From Paenibacillus sp. FSL M7-0420 (lineage in GTDB: Bacteria; Bacillota; Bacilli; Paenibacillales; Paenibacillaceae), in assembly GCF_038002345.1 (NCBI RefSeq), contig NZ_JBBOCJ010000001.1:5704001-5768000 (forward strand): DNA of 64,000 nt, read 5' to 3'. The translations under genes and the position numbers were made by a program. Below are positions 7,349 to 17,222 of the stretch, piece by piece. The notes below the pieces were generated by a model, which saw nothing but the letters and a program-made list of their open reading frames with translations, was not told the origin of the DNA and did no database searches. Position 1 is the stretch's first letter. The number at the start of each line of letters is the position of its first letter.

Positions 7349-7999
7349 TCACCCACTGCGAAACCAGCGCTTGATCTGCTCCAGCGCCCCCTTCGCTTCC
7401 GGGCCATTATAGCCGAAGGCATTGCCAATCATCTTAATATATTCGTTAAAAGTCGTCTCCCGGCTATACCGGTCACTCCACCACGCCTTCGCGTTATAGC
7501 CCGAATCCGCCCCGATATAAGTCAGCGCAATCCCCGACTTCCTATACACATGATCGAAGATAAACTTCACCCGCCGCATATGAAAATCCGACGACACCAC
7601 AATCGCCGACTTGAATCCCTCCTGCTGCATGATCGGAAGCGTGAGCTGCGCGTTTTGGTAGGTGCTCTCGGCAGCGTCCTCCGTCAGAATAGCGGATTCC
7701 GGGATGCCCAAGGAGAGGGCGGTTTCGCGCATGTCGCCGGCGGGGCCGGTGATCTCTTTAGCGTTAGACAGCAGGATCTGCGGCGCGTTGCCTTCTTGAA
7801 ACAGCTGAACCCCTTGCTCCACCCGCCCTCCCCCGCCGCTGAGGATGATGATAACGTCTGCTTGCTTGGGAGCCTCAGTTACGGGAAGGAAGCGCCCGGC
7901 GCACAGGAACAGCAAGACGATTAACAGAAGGGGCAAGTACAGAAAAAGGATTCTTTTTCTGCGCTTGCCCATCTTGGTCCTAGTTAGGTTACGGCTCAT
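7349..7999 (-). CDS. ydcF: YdcF-family (DUF218) membrane-anchored protein
   Basis: 216 residues: one transmembrane helix at about 16-35, then a DUF218 Rossmann-like domain outside the membrane with the V-I-I-I-L-S-G-G-G motif near 50 and S-S-D-F-H-M-R-R near 140. The family includes SanA/YdcF proteins linked to envelope integrity; the biochemical role is unsettled. It begins 3 bases after the stop of rfbB, so it is the last gene of the rfb operon. Fragments of its 3' end occur at 62-105 and 1699-1783, so this 3' end has been a repeated recombination point. Confidence 0.85.
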   Translation of the reverse strand: MSRNLTRTKMGKRRKRILFLYLPLLLIVLLFLCAGRFLPVTEAPKQADVIIILSGGGGRVEQGVQLFQEGNAPQILLSNAKEITGPAGDMRETALSLGIPESAILTEDAAESTYQNAQLTLPIMQQEGFKSAIVVSSDFHMRRVKFIFDHVYRKSGIALTYIGADSGYNAKAWWSDRYSRETTFNEYIKMIGNAFGYNGPEAKGALEQIKRWFRSG

Positions 8000-8002
8000 A
8001 AG

Positions 8003-8998
8003 CTACTTCCGGTACTCGCCGCTAAGAATCTGTTCCCACCACTGTACATTCTCCGTATACCACTGGATGGTCTGGGCGATCCCGGTCTCGAACGTGTACG
8101 TAGGCTTCCAGCCCAACCGCTCCAGCTTAGCCGGATCAATCGCATAACGTTTATCATGACCCAGCCGGTCGGTAACGAATTCAATCAAATCCTCAGATTT
8201 CCCCAAAGTATGAATAATCGTCATCACAACCTCAAGATTGGTGCGTTCATTATGCCCGCCTACGTTGTACACCTCACCGCTTACGCCCTCATGCAGCACC
8301 AGGTCAATCGCAGCACAATGATCCCACACATGCAGCCAATCCCGGATATTCGCGCCATCTCCATAGACAGGAACCTTCTGTTCATTCAGAACCTTAGAGA
8401 TTGTAAGCGGAATGAGCTTCTCCGGGAAGTGGTAGGGGCCATAATTATTAGAGCAACGGGTAATGTTCATCGGCAAGCCGAAGGTCTCGTGATACGCACG
8501 GACTAACAGATCGGACGAAGCTTTGCTTGCACTATAAGGACTGTTAGGCTGGAGAGGGGTCTCCTCCGTGAAGAATACAGCAGGGTCCCAGTCCAGTTCA
8601 CCATACACCTCATCCGTAGACACATGAACGAACTTGGTCACTCCAATCGCACGGGAAGCATCCAGCAGCACCTGGGTTCCCATCACATTCGTACGGACGA
8701 ATACCGCCGGATCTGTAATAGAGCGGTCCACATGACTCTCGGCTGCGAAATGAACCACATAATCAAATCGCTCCTCTGCAAAAAGAGACTGAATAGCCTC
8801 ACGGTCCGCAATATCCGCCTGAACGAAGTGGTAGTTATCCCGATCCTCAATCTCTTTGTGCTTGGAGAGGTCACCTGCATAGGTCAACAGATCCAAGTTA
8901 TAGACATCGTAATCGGAGTACTTATCGATCATGTACTGCACGAAGTTCCCGCCAATGAAACCGGCACCTCCGGTAACCAGCAATTTCTTTCTATTCAT
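8003..8998 (-). CDS. rfbB: dTDP-glucose 4,6-dehydratase
   Basis: 331 residues, an extended short-chain dehydrogenase. The NAD-binding G-G-A-G-F-I-G is at about 10-16, S-T-D-E-V-Y-G near 130 supplies the Asp-Glu pair, and Y-S-A-S-K is the catalytic Tyr-Lys. It converts dTDP-glucose to dTDP-4-keto-6-deoxyglucose, step 2 of dTDP-rhamnose synthesis. ATG at 8998 lies 6 bases behind GAGGTG; a TTG one codon earlier was rejected. Follows rfbC in the same direction with a 41-base gap. Confidence 0.95.
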   Translation of the reverse strand: MNRKKLLVTGGAGFIGGNFVQYMIDKYSDYDVYNLDLLTYAGDLSKHKEIEDRDNYHFVQADIADREAIQSLFAEERFDYVVHFAAESHVDRSITDPAVFVRTNVMGTQVLLDASRAIGVTKFVHVSTDEVYGELDWDPAVFFTEETPLQPNSPYSASKASSDLLVRAYHETFGLPMNITRCSNNYGPYHFPEKLIPLTISKVLNEQKVPVYGDGANIRDWLHVWDHCAAIDLVLHEGVSGEVYNVGGHNERTNLEVVMTIIHTLGKSEDLIEFVTDRLGHDKRYAIDPAKLERLGWKPTYTFETGIAQTIQWYTENVQWWEQILSGEYRK

Positions 8999-9039
8999 CA
9001 ATTACACCTCAGAATCATTCAATTGGATTTCGGCCTGCT

Positions 9040-9600
9040 TCAGGGAGTATAGGTAAAATTCAGAACAGCGTCTTGCAGCAACGGAGCCTTTTCATCTTTG
9101 CCGGAAAGAACAGGTGTAACATGTAATGGCCACTCAATCCCGATAGCCGGATCATTCCAGAGAATGCCGCCATCACAGTCTGGAGCGTACAGCTCATCAC
9201 ACTTATACTGAACTTCAACATCCTCGGTCAGCGTCATGAACCCGTGGGCGAACCCCTTGGGAATCAGCAGCTGCTTCTTATTCTCTGCGCTTAGTTCAAC
9301 ACCGAACCACTTGCCGTAAGCGGGACTGCCTGCTCTGACATCCACAGCCACATCGAATATGGCCCCACGGGTACAACGCACCAGCTTGGTCTGAGCCTTG
9401 GGATTGAGCTGATAATGCAGACCGCGCAAAGTGCCCTGAACCGCAGAATAGGACTGATTATCCTGTACAAAAGCAATATCGATACCCTGCTCTCTGAACT
9501 TCGCATCACTGAACGTCTCCATGAACCATCCCCGGTGATCCCCGAATACCGTAGGTTCAACTATATACACGCCTGGAAGCGCCGTTTCTGTAAACTTCAT
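9040..9600 (-). CDS. rfbC: dTDP-4-dehydrorhamnose 3,5-epimerase
   Basis: 186 residues, a cupin-fold RmlC. G-L-H-Y-Q holds the catalytic His (about residue 62), followed by K-L-V-R. The start is the ATG at 9600 behind AAAGGTG; an open frame runs further upstream into rfbA but has no ribosome site and no family similarity. It inverts C3 and C5 of dTDP-4-keto-6-deoxyglucose to give dTDP-4-keto-L-rhamnose. It lies 20 bases behind rfbA. Confidence 0.95.
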   Translation of the reverse strand: MKFTETALPGVYIVEPTVFGDHRGWFMETFSDAKFREQGIDIAFVQDNQSYSAVQGTLRGLHYQLNPKAQTKLVRCTRGAIFDVAVDVRAGSPAYGKWFGVELSAENKKQLLIPKGFAHGFMTLTEDVEVQYKCDELYAPDCDGGILWNDPAIGIEWPLHVTPVLSGKDEKAPLLQDAVLNFTYTP

Positions 9601-9620
9601 ATCCGACACACCTTTACTGC

Positions 9621-10499
9621 TTAATATTGAATTTTTCCGGTAGCCACCTTGATCAGATACTGGCCATAGCCCGTCTTGCTTAGCTTCTGCCCGCAACTGA
9701 GCAGGTGCTCCTTCGTAATCCATCCGTTAATATATGCAATCTCTTCGAGTGCGGCAATCTTAATCCCCTGATGATCTTCGATCGTCCGGACAAAATTGGT
9801 GGCATCCACCAGACTCTGATGAGTCCCCGTATCCAACCAAGTGAAGCCACGGCCCAGGAGTTCCACATCCAGCTCTCCCATTCTAAGATATGCTTCATTA
9901 ATGGAAGTAATCTCAAGTTCCCCCCGGGAAGAAGGCTGTACCTTCTTGGCAATCTCCACCACACGGTTATCATAGAAATAGAGACCCGTAATCGCATAAT
10001 TAGACTTAGGCTGTACCGGCTTCTCTTCCACACTCAGTACCTTGCCTTCATCATTGAACTCCACCACACCAAACCGTTCTGGATCATGGACATGATACCC
10101 GAACACCGTCGCCCCCTGCGCCTTCCCGGAAGCACGCTGAAGCATCTTACGGATGCCATTCCCATAATAAATATTATCGCCAAGAATCATAGCCACAGAG
10201 TCATTCCCAATGAACGATGCGCCCAAAATAAAAGCCTGAGCTAAACCGTCAGGACTGGGTTGTACTATGTATTGTAGAGAGATCCCGAACTGAGAACCGT
10301 CGCCGAAAAGACTCTCAAATCTCGGTGTATCCTCAGGTGTGGAGATGATAAGGATGTCTTTAATCCCGGCCAGCATTAAAGTGGATAAGGGATAATAGAT
10401 CATTGGTTTGTCGTAAACAGGCAATAGCTGCTTACTGGTGACCATGGTTAACGGATAGAGACGGGTGCCGGAGCCTCCGGCTAGGATTATGCCTTTCAT
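9621..10499 (-). CDS. rfbA: Glucose-1-phosphate thymidylyltransferase
   Basis: 292 residues. The N-terminal signature [11 protein letters not shown] and the [12 protein letters not shown] block are those of RmlA, which joins glucose 1-phosphate and dTTP to make dTDP-glucose. First gene of the rfbA-rfbC-rfbB-ydcF run. The usual fourth enzyme, RfbD (4-keto reductase), is not in the cluster. A 1.1-kb gene-free stretch separates it from the sugar genes upstream, so it probably has its own promoter. Confidence 0.95.
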   Translation of the reverse strand: MKGIILAGGSGTRLYPLTMVTSKQLLPVYDKPMIYYPLSTLMLAGIKDILIISTPEDTPRFESLFGDGSQFGISLQYIVQPSPDGLAQAFILGASFIGNDSVAMILGDNIYYGNGIRKMLQRASGKAQGATVFGYHVHDPERFGVVEFNDEGKVLSVEEKPVQPKSNYAITGLYFYDNRVVEIAKKVQPSSRGELEITSINEAYLRMGELDVELLGRGFTWLDTGTHQSLVDATNFVRTIEDHQGIKIAALEEIAYINGWITKEHLLSCGQKLSKTGYGQYLIKVATGKIQY

Positions 10500-11628
10500 A
10501 TATGCCTCCTATATTTCTATGACAAGCAAATTCACAATAATAAAAAATAAACTTGATAATTAATTGCATCATCTAAATAAAATATTTCTATGGGCATGCC
10601 TGAAAACTAATATCAATGCGGAGAATAACACGACGTACCAATTAAACGAAGTAAAACAACACTGATCTGGCAGCACTGAAAAACTTTTAACTATTAGAAA
10701 AGTTGTAATTTTGCATTCGAAAATATTAATGATTAAACCTTCTTCCAATAAACTGCAAAATAAAAATAAAGACAAAGTATTTTCCTTATGTTAGAAATTA
10801 GTTACCTTAATCCACTTTTTAACGAGGAAAAAACACAATGTCTCATATAACGATAGCGTACCAGAACAGTTACAACTATTTATTTCAGCATCACTTATCC
10901 CTATATTCTCCAAACCTATTCTGACTCAGATGAGCGTATGTAGTCGTTGCAACAGCAAAAAGATTCCGAATAAAAGTCGTTGGCCTGAGTAATGTCAATT
11001 CCATCCCACATCGCATAGTCATTTTCTAACCGAAGACAAGTGGGATTAGAGTCCTCTTAAACAATTGGTTACTGCTGATACTTTAGCTCAGGTCAAGCAA
11101 TTACCCCGAAAGTAAAACGTTCGTCTCCTTCCTTACCTTGAAAAGTTATCGTAATGGATATATATAATGAAGAAGCGCTGAATGGAATACCGAACTTTCT
11201 GACCTAACTTTGTTAGCAAAAACAGACTTTTAGTGGACCGAAAGCTCTGTACACCTTTTGTTGAGGGAGCTAACTGGAAATCTAAAACATCGCCAAGTAC
11301 TAAAACGAACGCACGCTCACCCAAGTCTTCTTTTCACAGTTCAAAATCACCTTGTATTTGAAAACCTATCAAGTTCATTCCGCGAAAACGTTTATCCACT
11401 TTTTAGCACATTAACCTAAACACATTTGTATTTCAAGGACGATTTGGTACAACTCAATTAGTAAAAGACTGCACTGGATAATAAAAACAGGCACAGAAAG
11501 AGCGACTTTGATATGTTTACGACCAAGCACATAACGATTCAATTTTACTTAATTATCATTAAATTCCTTGTAAATTTCTCGCTAAATTATAAGTTGAAAA
11601 GTTATTCACACATTTTTTTATAGTACGG
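10500..11628. other. Gene-free AT-rich stretch
   Basis: About 1.1 kb with no open frame over 70 codons that has a ribosome site or a recognisable motif on either strand. It is AT-rich like the polysaccharide genes to its right, and has many stops in all frames. It may be a decayed gene or insertion sequence; I could not identify a parent. No inverted-repeat ends are evident. The rfbA promoter should lie at its left end. Confidence 0.5.
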
Positions 11629-12723
11629 TTAAACTTCTAAAATAATATCACAAACTCTATCAACTTCTTCTAAACTTAGATCCGCATAAAGCGGTAATGT
11701 AAGTACATTATTTGCAATATAATTAGCAACTGGAGTATCCTCGGTTTTAAATCTTCCTTTATAGCAATCATAACTATTTGTAAGTGGATAGAAATATTTG
11801 CGCGCAATAATATTTTCGTTTTTTAAATATTCAAATACGTCATCACGACTTTTTTTGAAACCTTCAAACACGACAGGAAAATAAGCATAATTCCTTTTTA
11901 CACCTAATTGACTACGACATAATTTAATCCCATTAATATTAGTTAATCTCTTCTCATATTTTTCGAAAACAATTCTTCTTTTGTCCAGTTCTCTTTCGAT
12001 GTGCCGAAGATTACATATTCCCATTGCAGCTTGAAATTCATTCATTTTAGCATTCCCACCTATGTACTCTACAGATTCTTGGCCGGTAATACCAAAATTT
12101 TTTATATCATAAAGGATTTTTGATAACGACTGATCCTTATAAGTTACCGCGCCTCCTTCAATTGTATTAAATACCTTTGTCGCATGAAAACTAAACATAG
12201 ATGCATCGCCGAAGTTTGCTATATTCACATCATTAAATGATACTCCAAAAGCATGGGCAGCATCATAAATAACCTTTAATTTATACTTTTCAGCTAGATG
12301 ATTGATTTTTTCTACATTACATATATTACCATATACATGAACGGGTAATATAGCCGTAGTTTTTTCTGTTATTAAACTTTCTATTAAATCTACATCAATT
12401 GTATAATCAATAGGATTGATATCACAAAATACAGGGTTCAATCCATTTCTTACTATAGCATGTGTGGTAGATGCAAATGTAAATGGAGTTGTAATTACTT
12501 CTCCTTCAAGCTTTAAGCTAGCGATAATACACTCTAAAGCCAGATGTCCATTTGTAAACAGGGTAATGTTCGGAGTTTCAAAATATTTCAATAATAAACC
12601 TTCTAATTCTTTATGTTTCTTCCCCATATTTGTTAGCCAATGAGTTTCCCATAGTTCTTTAATTTCATCTATATACTCTTCTAAATCCGGCATAGACGAA
12701 CGAGTTACTTGTATTGGTTTCAT
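11629..12723 (-). CDS. DegT/DnrJ/EryC1-family sugar aminotransferase
   Basis: 364 residues, a PLP-dependent fold-type I enzyme. Y-D-A-A-H-A-F-G (Asp154 to bind the PLP ring nitrogen) and the Schiff-base Lys183 in H-A-T-K-V-F are present. Family members transfer an amino group from glutamate to a keto-sugar nucleotide (for example C4 of a dTDP- or UDP-4-keto-6-deoxyhexose). With rfbA/rfbB supplying dTDP-4-keto-6-deoxyglucose in the same locus, a dTDP-amino-sugar product is likely, but UDP-linked substrates made through the FlaA1-type dehydratase (26948-28780) are also possible. Clustered with an SDR and a WbqC-family gene. Confidence 0.88.
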   Translation of the reverse strand: MKPIQVTRSSMPDLEEYIDEIKELWETHWLTNMGKKHKELEGLLLKYFETPNITLFTNGHLALECIIASLKLEGEVITTPFTFASTTHAIVRNGLNPVFCDINPIDYTIDVDLIESLITEKTTAILPVHVYGNICNVEKINHLAEKYKLKVIYDAAHAFGVSFNDVNIANFGDASMFSFHATKVFNTIEGGAVTYKDQSLSKILYDIKNFGITGQESVEYIGGNAKMNEFQAAMGICNLRHIERELDKRRIVFEKYEKRLTNINGIKLCRSQLGVKRNYAYFPVVFEGFKKSRDDVFEYLKNENIIARKYFYPLTNSYDCYKGRFKTEDTPVANYIANNVLTLPLYADLSLEEVDRVCDIILEV

Positions 12724-12757
12724 TAATTACACCTCTAAACTTTTCATTGGAATTCGA

Positions 12758-13753
12758 CTAACTTCTAAGTTCCGAGAATCTATTTATTTCCATCTCTTTT
12801 TTAAAATCATTTAAATAATCTATATAAAAATATTCAGGTTTATATCCTAATTCTAATTCTGCATTTGAGATATCCATTATAAACTCTCTACTATTATTCT
12901 TTTCAGGCAACTCGATTATTTTCGACTTTTTATTAATTGGACAAAAAACATCTATTATTCCTTCAATTTGTTCTCTTAATGTTATAGCAGTACCTGTTCC
13001 TACATTATAAAATCCAGAATCTTTTGTTGCTATTAATGCTTTAAAAAGCATTTGGCAAAAATCGCGAATATATACTATATCTTTAGCTTTACTCGGGTCG
13101 CCCCACATTTCAATAGGTTCACCTAAAATAGCTTGATTCATTAAATGTCGATAAGCCAATACTCTCTTAATACCATTAACATAAAAATACTGGTTTGGAG
13201 TATACGCATATATAGTTGGACATCTAAAGATAAAATTCTTTATTCCATAAGTTTGATGATAATGTTCTATCAAATCAACAGCAGTATTTTTTGATATTAC
13301 GTAAATTGCATGATCTCCTTTAAAACTAAACTTTCTTGGAAAATCGGACTTAATTAATTTTTCCTTCCCCCAATATCCTGAAAGATCCCCTTCTGATTGA
13401 GGATATAAAATTCTATCTGCATTAGTTATCCTACAATACTCAAGAACATTAAAAGCGCCAATTATATTTGTATTTAAATATTGTTTAGGCTCATACCCTT
13501 CCATGTAAGCGGGAAGTACTGCCGAAAGATGAACTACTGCGTATACATTATCTTTTGGCAATTTAACAAATTGATCTTCATCGGTTATATCTACCTGATG
13601 ATATTCAATTCCATATCTAGAAAAAAAATCAGTTTTTTTACGTCCAACTGCAATAACCTCAAACTCGGTTGCGCTCAAATTATTAACACAATATTCAGTA
13701 AAATATGCACCTGTATTTCCTGTAGCCCCAAATATAACAATTTTCTTTCTCAT
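12758..13753 (-). CDS. NAD-dependent sugar epimerase/dehydratase
   Basis: 331 residues, extended SDR. G-A-T-G-N-T-G near the start binds the cofactor and Y-V-I-S-K provides Tyr-Lys. ATG at 13753 lies 9 bases behind GGAG. It acts on a nucleotide sugar of unknown identity: a C4 epimerase, reductase or dehydratase. It could take the place of the missing RfbD, but nothing in the sequence decides this. Lies 18 bases after the WbqC-like gene. Confidence 0.8.
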   Translation of the reverse strand: MRKKIVIFGATGNTGAYFTEYCVNNLSATEFEVIAVGRKKTDFFSRYGIEYHQVDITDEDQFVKLPKDNVYAVVHLSAVLPAYMEGYEPKQYLNTNIIGAFNVLEYCRITNADRILYPQSEGDLSGYWGKEKLIKSDFPRKFSFKGDHAIYVISKNTAVDLIEHYHQTYGIKNFIFRCPTIYAYTPNQYFYVNGIKRVLAYRHLMNQAILGEPIEMWGDPSKAKDIVYIRDFCQMLFKALIATKDSGFYNVGTGTAITLREQIEGIIDVFCPINKKSKIIELPEKNNSREFIMDISNAELELGYKPEYFYIDYLNDFKKEMEINRFSELRS

Positions 13754-13771
13754 TTTTTCACACTCCATTTA

Positions 13772-14470
13772 TCAAATTATTTCATACATATCTAGCTGCT
13801 CTTTAATATTATCTATTGAATTAAACATCATGACATCTATTATGGATAAATTTGGTACAAAATTATCTTTAAATTGTGGATATTGGATCTGCCTTGTTTT
13901 AAGAATTTTCAGATCAATATTACTCATTGAAAAAGTTTTGGCTGAATACAAATCTTGACCGCCTATAGCGTTATAATACTCATCAGCACCTAGTATTTTG
14001 CATATTTCAATAACTTTATCTTGTCCCCTTAAGTTATTATCTTTAGAAATATCTGAGGATCTTATTAAAATTGTATCAATTTTTAAATAAGAACAAATTT
14101 TTTCTATGGAATTTTCTATATACGCTGCTAAATTTATTTCTTTGTACTCTAAAATTTGCTCTAATATTGGCATAACATCCAAAAAGTAAGGAGCTTTGGA
14201 ATAAGACAGTTCGATTGTTTTCAATAGCTTCTTAATGTGAGACTTATCTTTAATTATTTCAACCTCATTAATTTGCTTATTCGAACTTACCCCACTTAAT
14301 TTTATATTTATCATTTGTGGTTCACCATTCAAAAGAATTCTATTTCGATTGATCCATCCACTTTTTATATAATTCACATCATCATATATTACATATTTAT
14401 CAACAGTATTTAACAACTGCCAGTATCCAATGTAAGCAAATAAATAAGGTTGCATTATACCTAACTTCAT
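13772..14470 (-). CDS. WbqC-family protein
   Basis: 232 residues starting M-K-L-G-I-M-Q-P-Y-L-F, the hallmark N terminus of the WbqC-like family, with W-I-N-R-N-R-I near 40-50. The ATG at 14470 is 8 bases behind AAAGGAG; a GTG one codon earlier was rejected. WbqC-like genes sit in O-antigen and antibiotic sugar clusters, commonly next to aminotransferases, as here. Their role may be amide or acyl transfer to an amino sugar, though this is not well proven. Confidence 0.85.
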   Translation of the reverse strand: MKLGIMQPYLFAYIGYWQLLNTVDKYVIYDDVNYIKSGWINRNRILLNGEPQMINIKLSGVSSNKQINEVEIIKDKSHIKKLLKTIELSYSKAPYFLDVMPILEQILEYKEINLAAYIENSIEKICSYLKIDTILIRSSDISKDNNLRGQDKVIEICKILGADEYYNAIGGQDLYSAKTFSMSNIDLKILKTRQIQYPQFKDNFVPNLSIIDVMMFNSIDNIKEQLDMYEII

Positions 14471-14493
14471 CACAATAACTCCTTTCGTTTAGC

Positions 14494-15957
14494 TTATTTT
14501 TTTTTCCTATTTCTATATAAAACTAATGTTTCGTAAATAATATCCAGTTCTTTAATCTTAAATATCTTAGAAAATAATATATAAGATAAAAAGCCAATTA
14601 TAAATTGCACTATCAAATTTAAAATGTTGCTTAAAGGAAGAATTATTCCAAAAGCATATACTAATAAACCCATTAACAGTGCACAAATGAACATAGGGGT
14701 TATGTCTTTAAGTTGTTCTAATGTCGAATATGAAACTAGTTTAGCAGAATAATAAGAATTTATAACAAATGATAAATATGACACTATTACACTTGCAAAT
14801 AATAATCCAAAAATACCAAGTTGAAAAAACAAAACAATAATAATCGAACTAACACCAATAACTTTCTTTAAAATTTCTAAACCAAGATATAAATCCGATC
14901 TCCCTTTAACCTGGAGAATATTCAAATTAATTGCATGCAAAGGAAATAACATACCCGCAAAACATAAAATTTGAAAATAACTTATCGAATTAATCCATTT
15001 TTGTCCAAACATTAATTCAATAAGAGGAGGAGCTACAGCAGCTAAACCCAATAATAAAGGAAAAGTAATGAAAACAGAAAATTTTATAAGCTTTTTATAT
15101 ACCAAACTTAATTGCTTATCATCCTCTTTAATACTACTAAGAACAGGATAACTTACCTTTTGTAAAGCATTTGTAATTGATTGTGATGTTGTATCTCGTA
15201 GTCTTTGAGCATTTGAATAGTAGCCCAGTTCACTCGCAGAATATAATTTACCTATAATTAAATAATATAAGTTATTATACAAAGTATTAATTAGACCAGA
15301 GACCAATAGTTTCCATCCAAATCCGAATAATTTTCTAAAAGAATTTAAATTAAATACAAACGATGGTAGCCACCTATTTGTCAAGCATAGCATTAAGGTT
15401 TGTACCATTTGCATTATTAATGTTTTAATCACTAAGCTCCATATTCCAAACCCTTTATATGCGAGTATTATCGCTATAATACCAGACAAAATTGAGGAAA
15501 TTAAATTAATTTTAGTTTGAGCTCTAAAATTAATATTCTTAGTTAATATAGTTCTTTGAATTAAACCGAAAGAATCAATTAGGAGTACCATTGAGAGTAT
15601 TCTAATCAGTTGCAGCAATTGAGGCTCTTTAAAATAATTACTTATAGGTTCAGCACATAGAAATAATATAATATAGATTATAAAAGCCATAAGTAAATTA
15701 AAATAAAATACTGTTGAGTAATCATTTTGAGTAGGTTTTTTTTCACGGATTAAGGCATTGCTAAAACCACTATCTACGAAAGTTTGTGAAATAGCAATAA
15801 AAATCGTGATCATTCCAATAACCCCAAAATCTTTTGGAACAAGTAACCTCGCTAATACTATTTGTAAAATAAACTGTATCCCTTGGTTACCAATAGCGTC
15901 CGAAAAACTCCAAAATAAACCTGAGAGTGTCTTATTTTTCAAAGAATTATCGGACAT
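14494..15957 (-). CDS. Wzx-type polysaccharide flippase
   Basis: 487 residues with 12-14 hydrophobic segments spread along the chain, of the MOP/MATE-like polysaccharide transporter superfamily (WzxC/TuaB group). The N-terminal block G-L-F-W-S-F-S-D-A and the A-R-L-L-V-P-K-D-F-G-V-I-G motif are typical. It would flip the lipid-linked repeat unit across the membrane before polymerisation by the EpsG-like protein two genes upstream. AGGAGA ribosome site. Strongly AT-rich. Confidence 0.9.
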   Translation of the reverse strand: MSDNSLKNKTLSGLFWSFSDAIGNQGIQFILQIVLARLLVPKDFGVIGMITIFIAISQTFVDSGFSNALIREKKPTQNDYSTVFYFNLLMAFIIYIILFLCAEPISNYFKEPQLLQLIRILSMVLLIDSFGLIQRTILTKNINFRAQTKINLISSILSGIIAIILAYKGFGIWSLVIKTLIMQMVQTLMLCLTNRWLPSFVFNLNSFRKLFGFGWKLLVSGLINTLYNNLYYLIIGKLYSASELGYYSNAQRLRDTTSQSITNALQKVSYPVLSSIKEDDKQLSLVYKKLIKFSVFITFPLLLGLAAVAPPLIELMFGQKWINSISYFQILCFAGMLFPLHAINLNILQVKGRSDLYLGLEILKKVIGVSSIIIVLFFQLGIFGLLFASVIVSYLSFVINSYYSAKLVSYSTLEQLKDITPMFICALLMGLLVYAFGIILPLSNILNLIVQFIIGFLSYILFSKIFKIKELDIIYETLVLYRNRKKK

Positions 15958-15959
15958 AC

Positions 15960-17210
15960 TTATCTCCTAGTCTTCATTTTTCTTTTTTTAATGTTCATTT
16001 TTAATGAGTATGTTAGACCAATAAGTGTTATGAACCAACTTGGGATGACGCTTCTGTAATCAACATTTTTTAGCATAAGTAATCTTTCAGTTGATTTAGT
16101 AATACTTTCTGACGAAAATGTATTATATGTATCTTCACTTAATTTTAAATAGCTTTGCGTATCCATATTTATAGTTTCCTCAATAAACACCTCTATTGGG
16201 ATACCCGGTTCTGATGAAGTTAAATATTCTTTGCTTTCAGGTAAAAAACCGTAACCTTCACATATTTTGCAATAATGCCTTACTGGTATGGAAATCAGAC
16301 CATTAATTGCACTATCTACAATCGAACCTGCTACACCAATAAAAATATTAGCCTTTTCAAAATGCTTATTCAGATTTTCATATTCAACTTTTCCAATTAA
16401 CTCTATATCTTTTTGAGCATTACTTGATAGTAGTTTAATCTCTTGAATTACTTTCGCCTCGTCTTCACCATGACCTATGATTGTTAGTTTTAAATGACTA
16501 TACTTTTCTTTTAATTTTTCATATGAATGAAGCAAACCAATAATATACTCTTTATGAGGAAAAGAAAAACGACCTACAGTAATAATATTAAATACATCAC
16601 GTTCACTTCGCTTAAGTGCCAAGGAATTATCAAAAGGTAGAACCTCCCTAGAATACCCTACTAAAACTTTATCTTCTTTATTAGTAACTTTATATTTATA
16701 ATTTCTAGTCATAGCATTTAAATGTGATTTATTTACATAGAAAATATTATTATTCCTCTCCATTTTTCTAATAATTTTCCCAACCACTTTTTTTGCAACC
16801 CTTTGAGTTTTTGTATTTAGACTTTCCTCAATAAATACTCCCGGACCTTCAAAATGAGGCACCCAAAAAAAACTATTAATGGTTATTTTACTATATTTTC
16901 TTTTCATTAACTCAAGAAATGTAAAATTAATTAAATCGAATGCTAAAGCCACTACTTCTTCATCATCTTTAAAAATTAAATCAAATGAATTAATCCAATT
17001 TATCTTTTCAAAATCGACATTTACAATTTCTATTTCTCCATTTAGAAGTGATCCTTTAAAGGAATCATCAATATAACCGTCCACAGGAAATAACCAAATA
17101 ATTCTATTTCCATTTTTTTTTAATTGTTTAATAGTTCGTATTAAATATGTTTGAATACCACCAATTTCCATCCAACTTAAAGTAAACAAAAAAGTTTTAA
17201 CCTTCTCCAA
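15960..17210 (-). CDS. Glycosyltransferase, GT4-like
   Basis: 416 residues, GT-B fold. The N-terminal S-W-M-E-I-G-G-I-Q-T-Y-L matches the acceptor-domain loop of GT4 enzymes, and I-T-V-G-R-F-S-F-P-H-K-E-Y with a following K-L-T-I-I-G-H-G-E-D-E marks the sugar-nucleotide domain. The E-x7-E motif is not clean. Start is a TTG at 17210 behind GAGGAG. It ends 3 bases before the flippase gene. Sugar specificity unknown. Confidence 0.8.
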   Translation of the reverse strand: MEKVKTFLFTLSWMEIGGIQTYLIRTIKQLKKNGNRIIWLFPVDGYIDDSFKGSLLNGEIEIVNVDFEKINWINSFDLIFKDDEEVVALAFDLINFTFLELMKRKYSKITINSFFWVPHFEGPGVFIEESLNTKTQRVAKKVVGKIIRKMERNNNIFYVNKSHLNAMTRNYKYKVTNKEDKVLVGYSREVLPFDNSLALKRSERDVFNIITVGRFSFPHKEYIIGLLHSYEKLKEKYSHLKLTIIGHGEDEAKVIQEIKLLSSNAQKDIELIGKVEYENLNKHFEKANIFIGVAGSIVDSAINGLISIPVRHYCKICEGYGFLPESKEYLTSSEPGIPIEVFIEETINMDTQSYLKLSEDTYNTFSSESITKSTERLLMLKNVDYRSVIPSWFITLIGLTYSLKMNIKKRKMKTRR

Positions 17211-17222
17211 ATTAATTCTCCT

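Noticed and set aside
11133..11324. 63-residue minus frame as a transposase remnant
   Set aside because: No transposase motif could be recognised and no terminal inverted repeats are seen; left as part of an unassigned gap.
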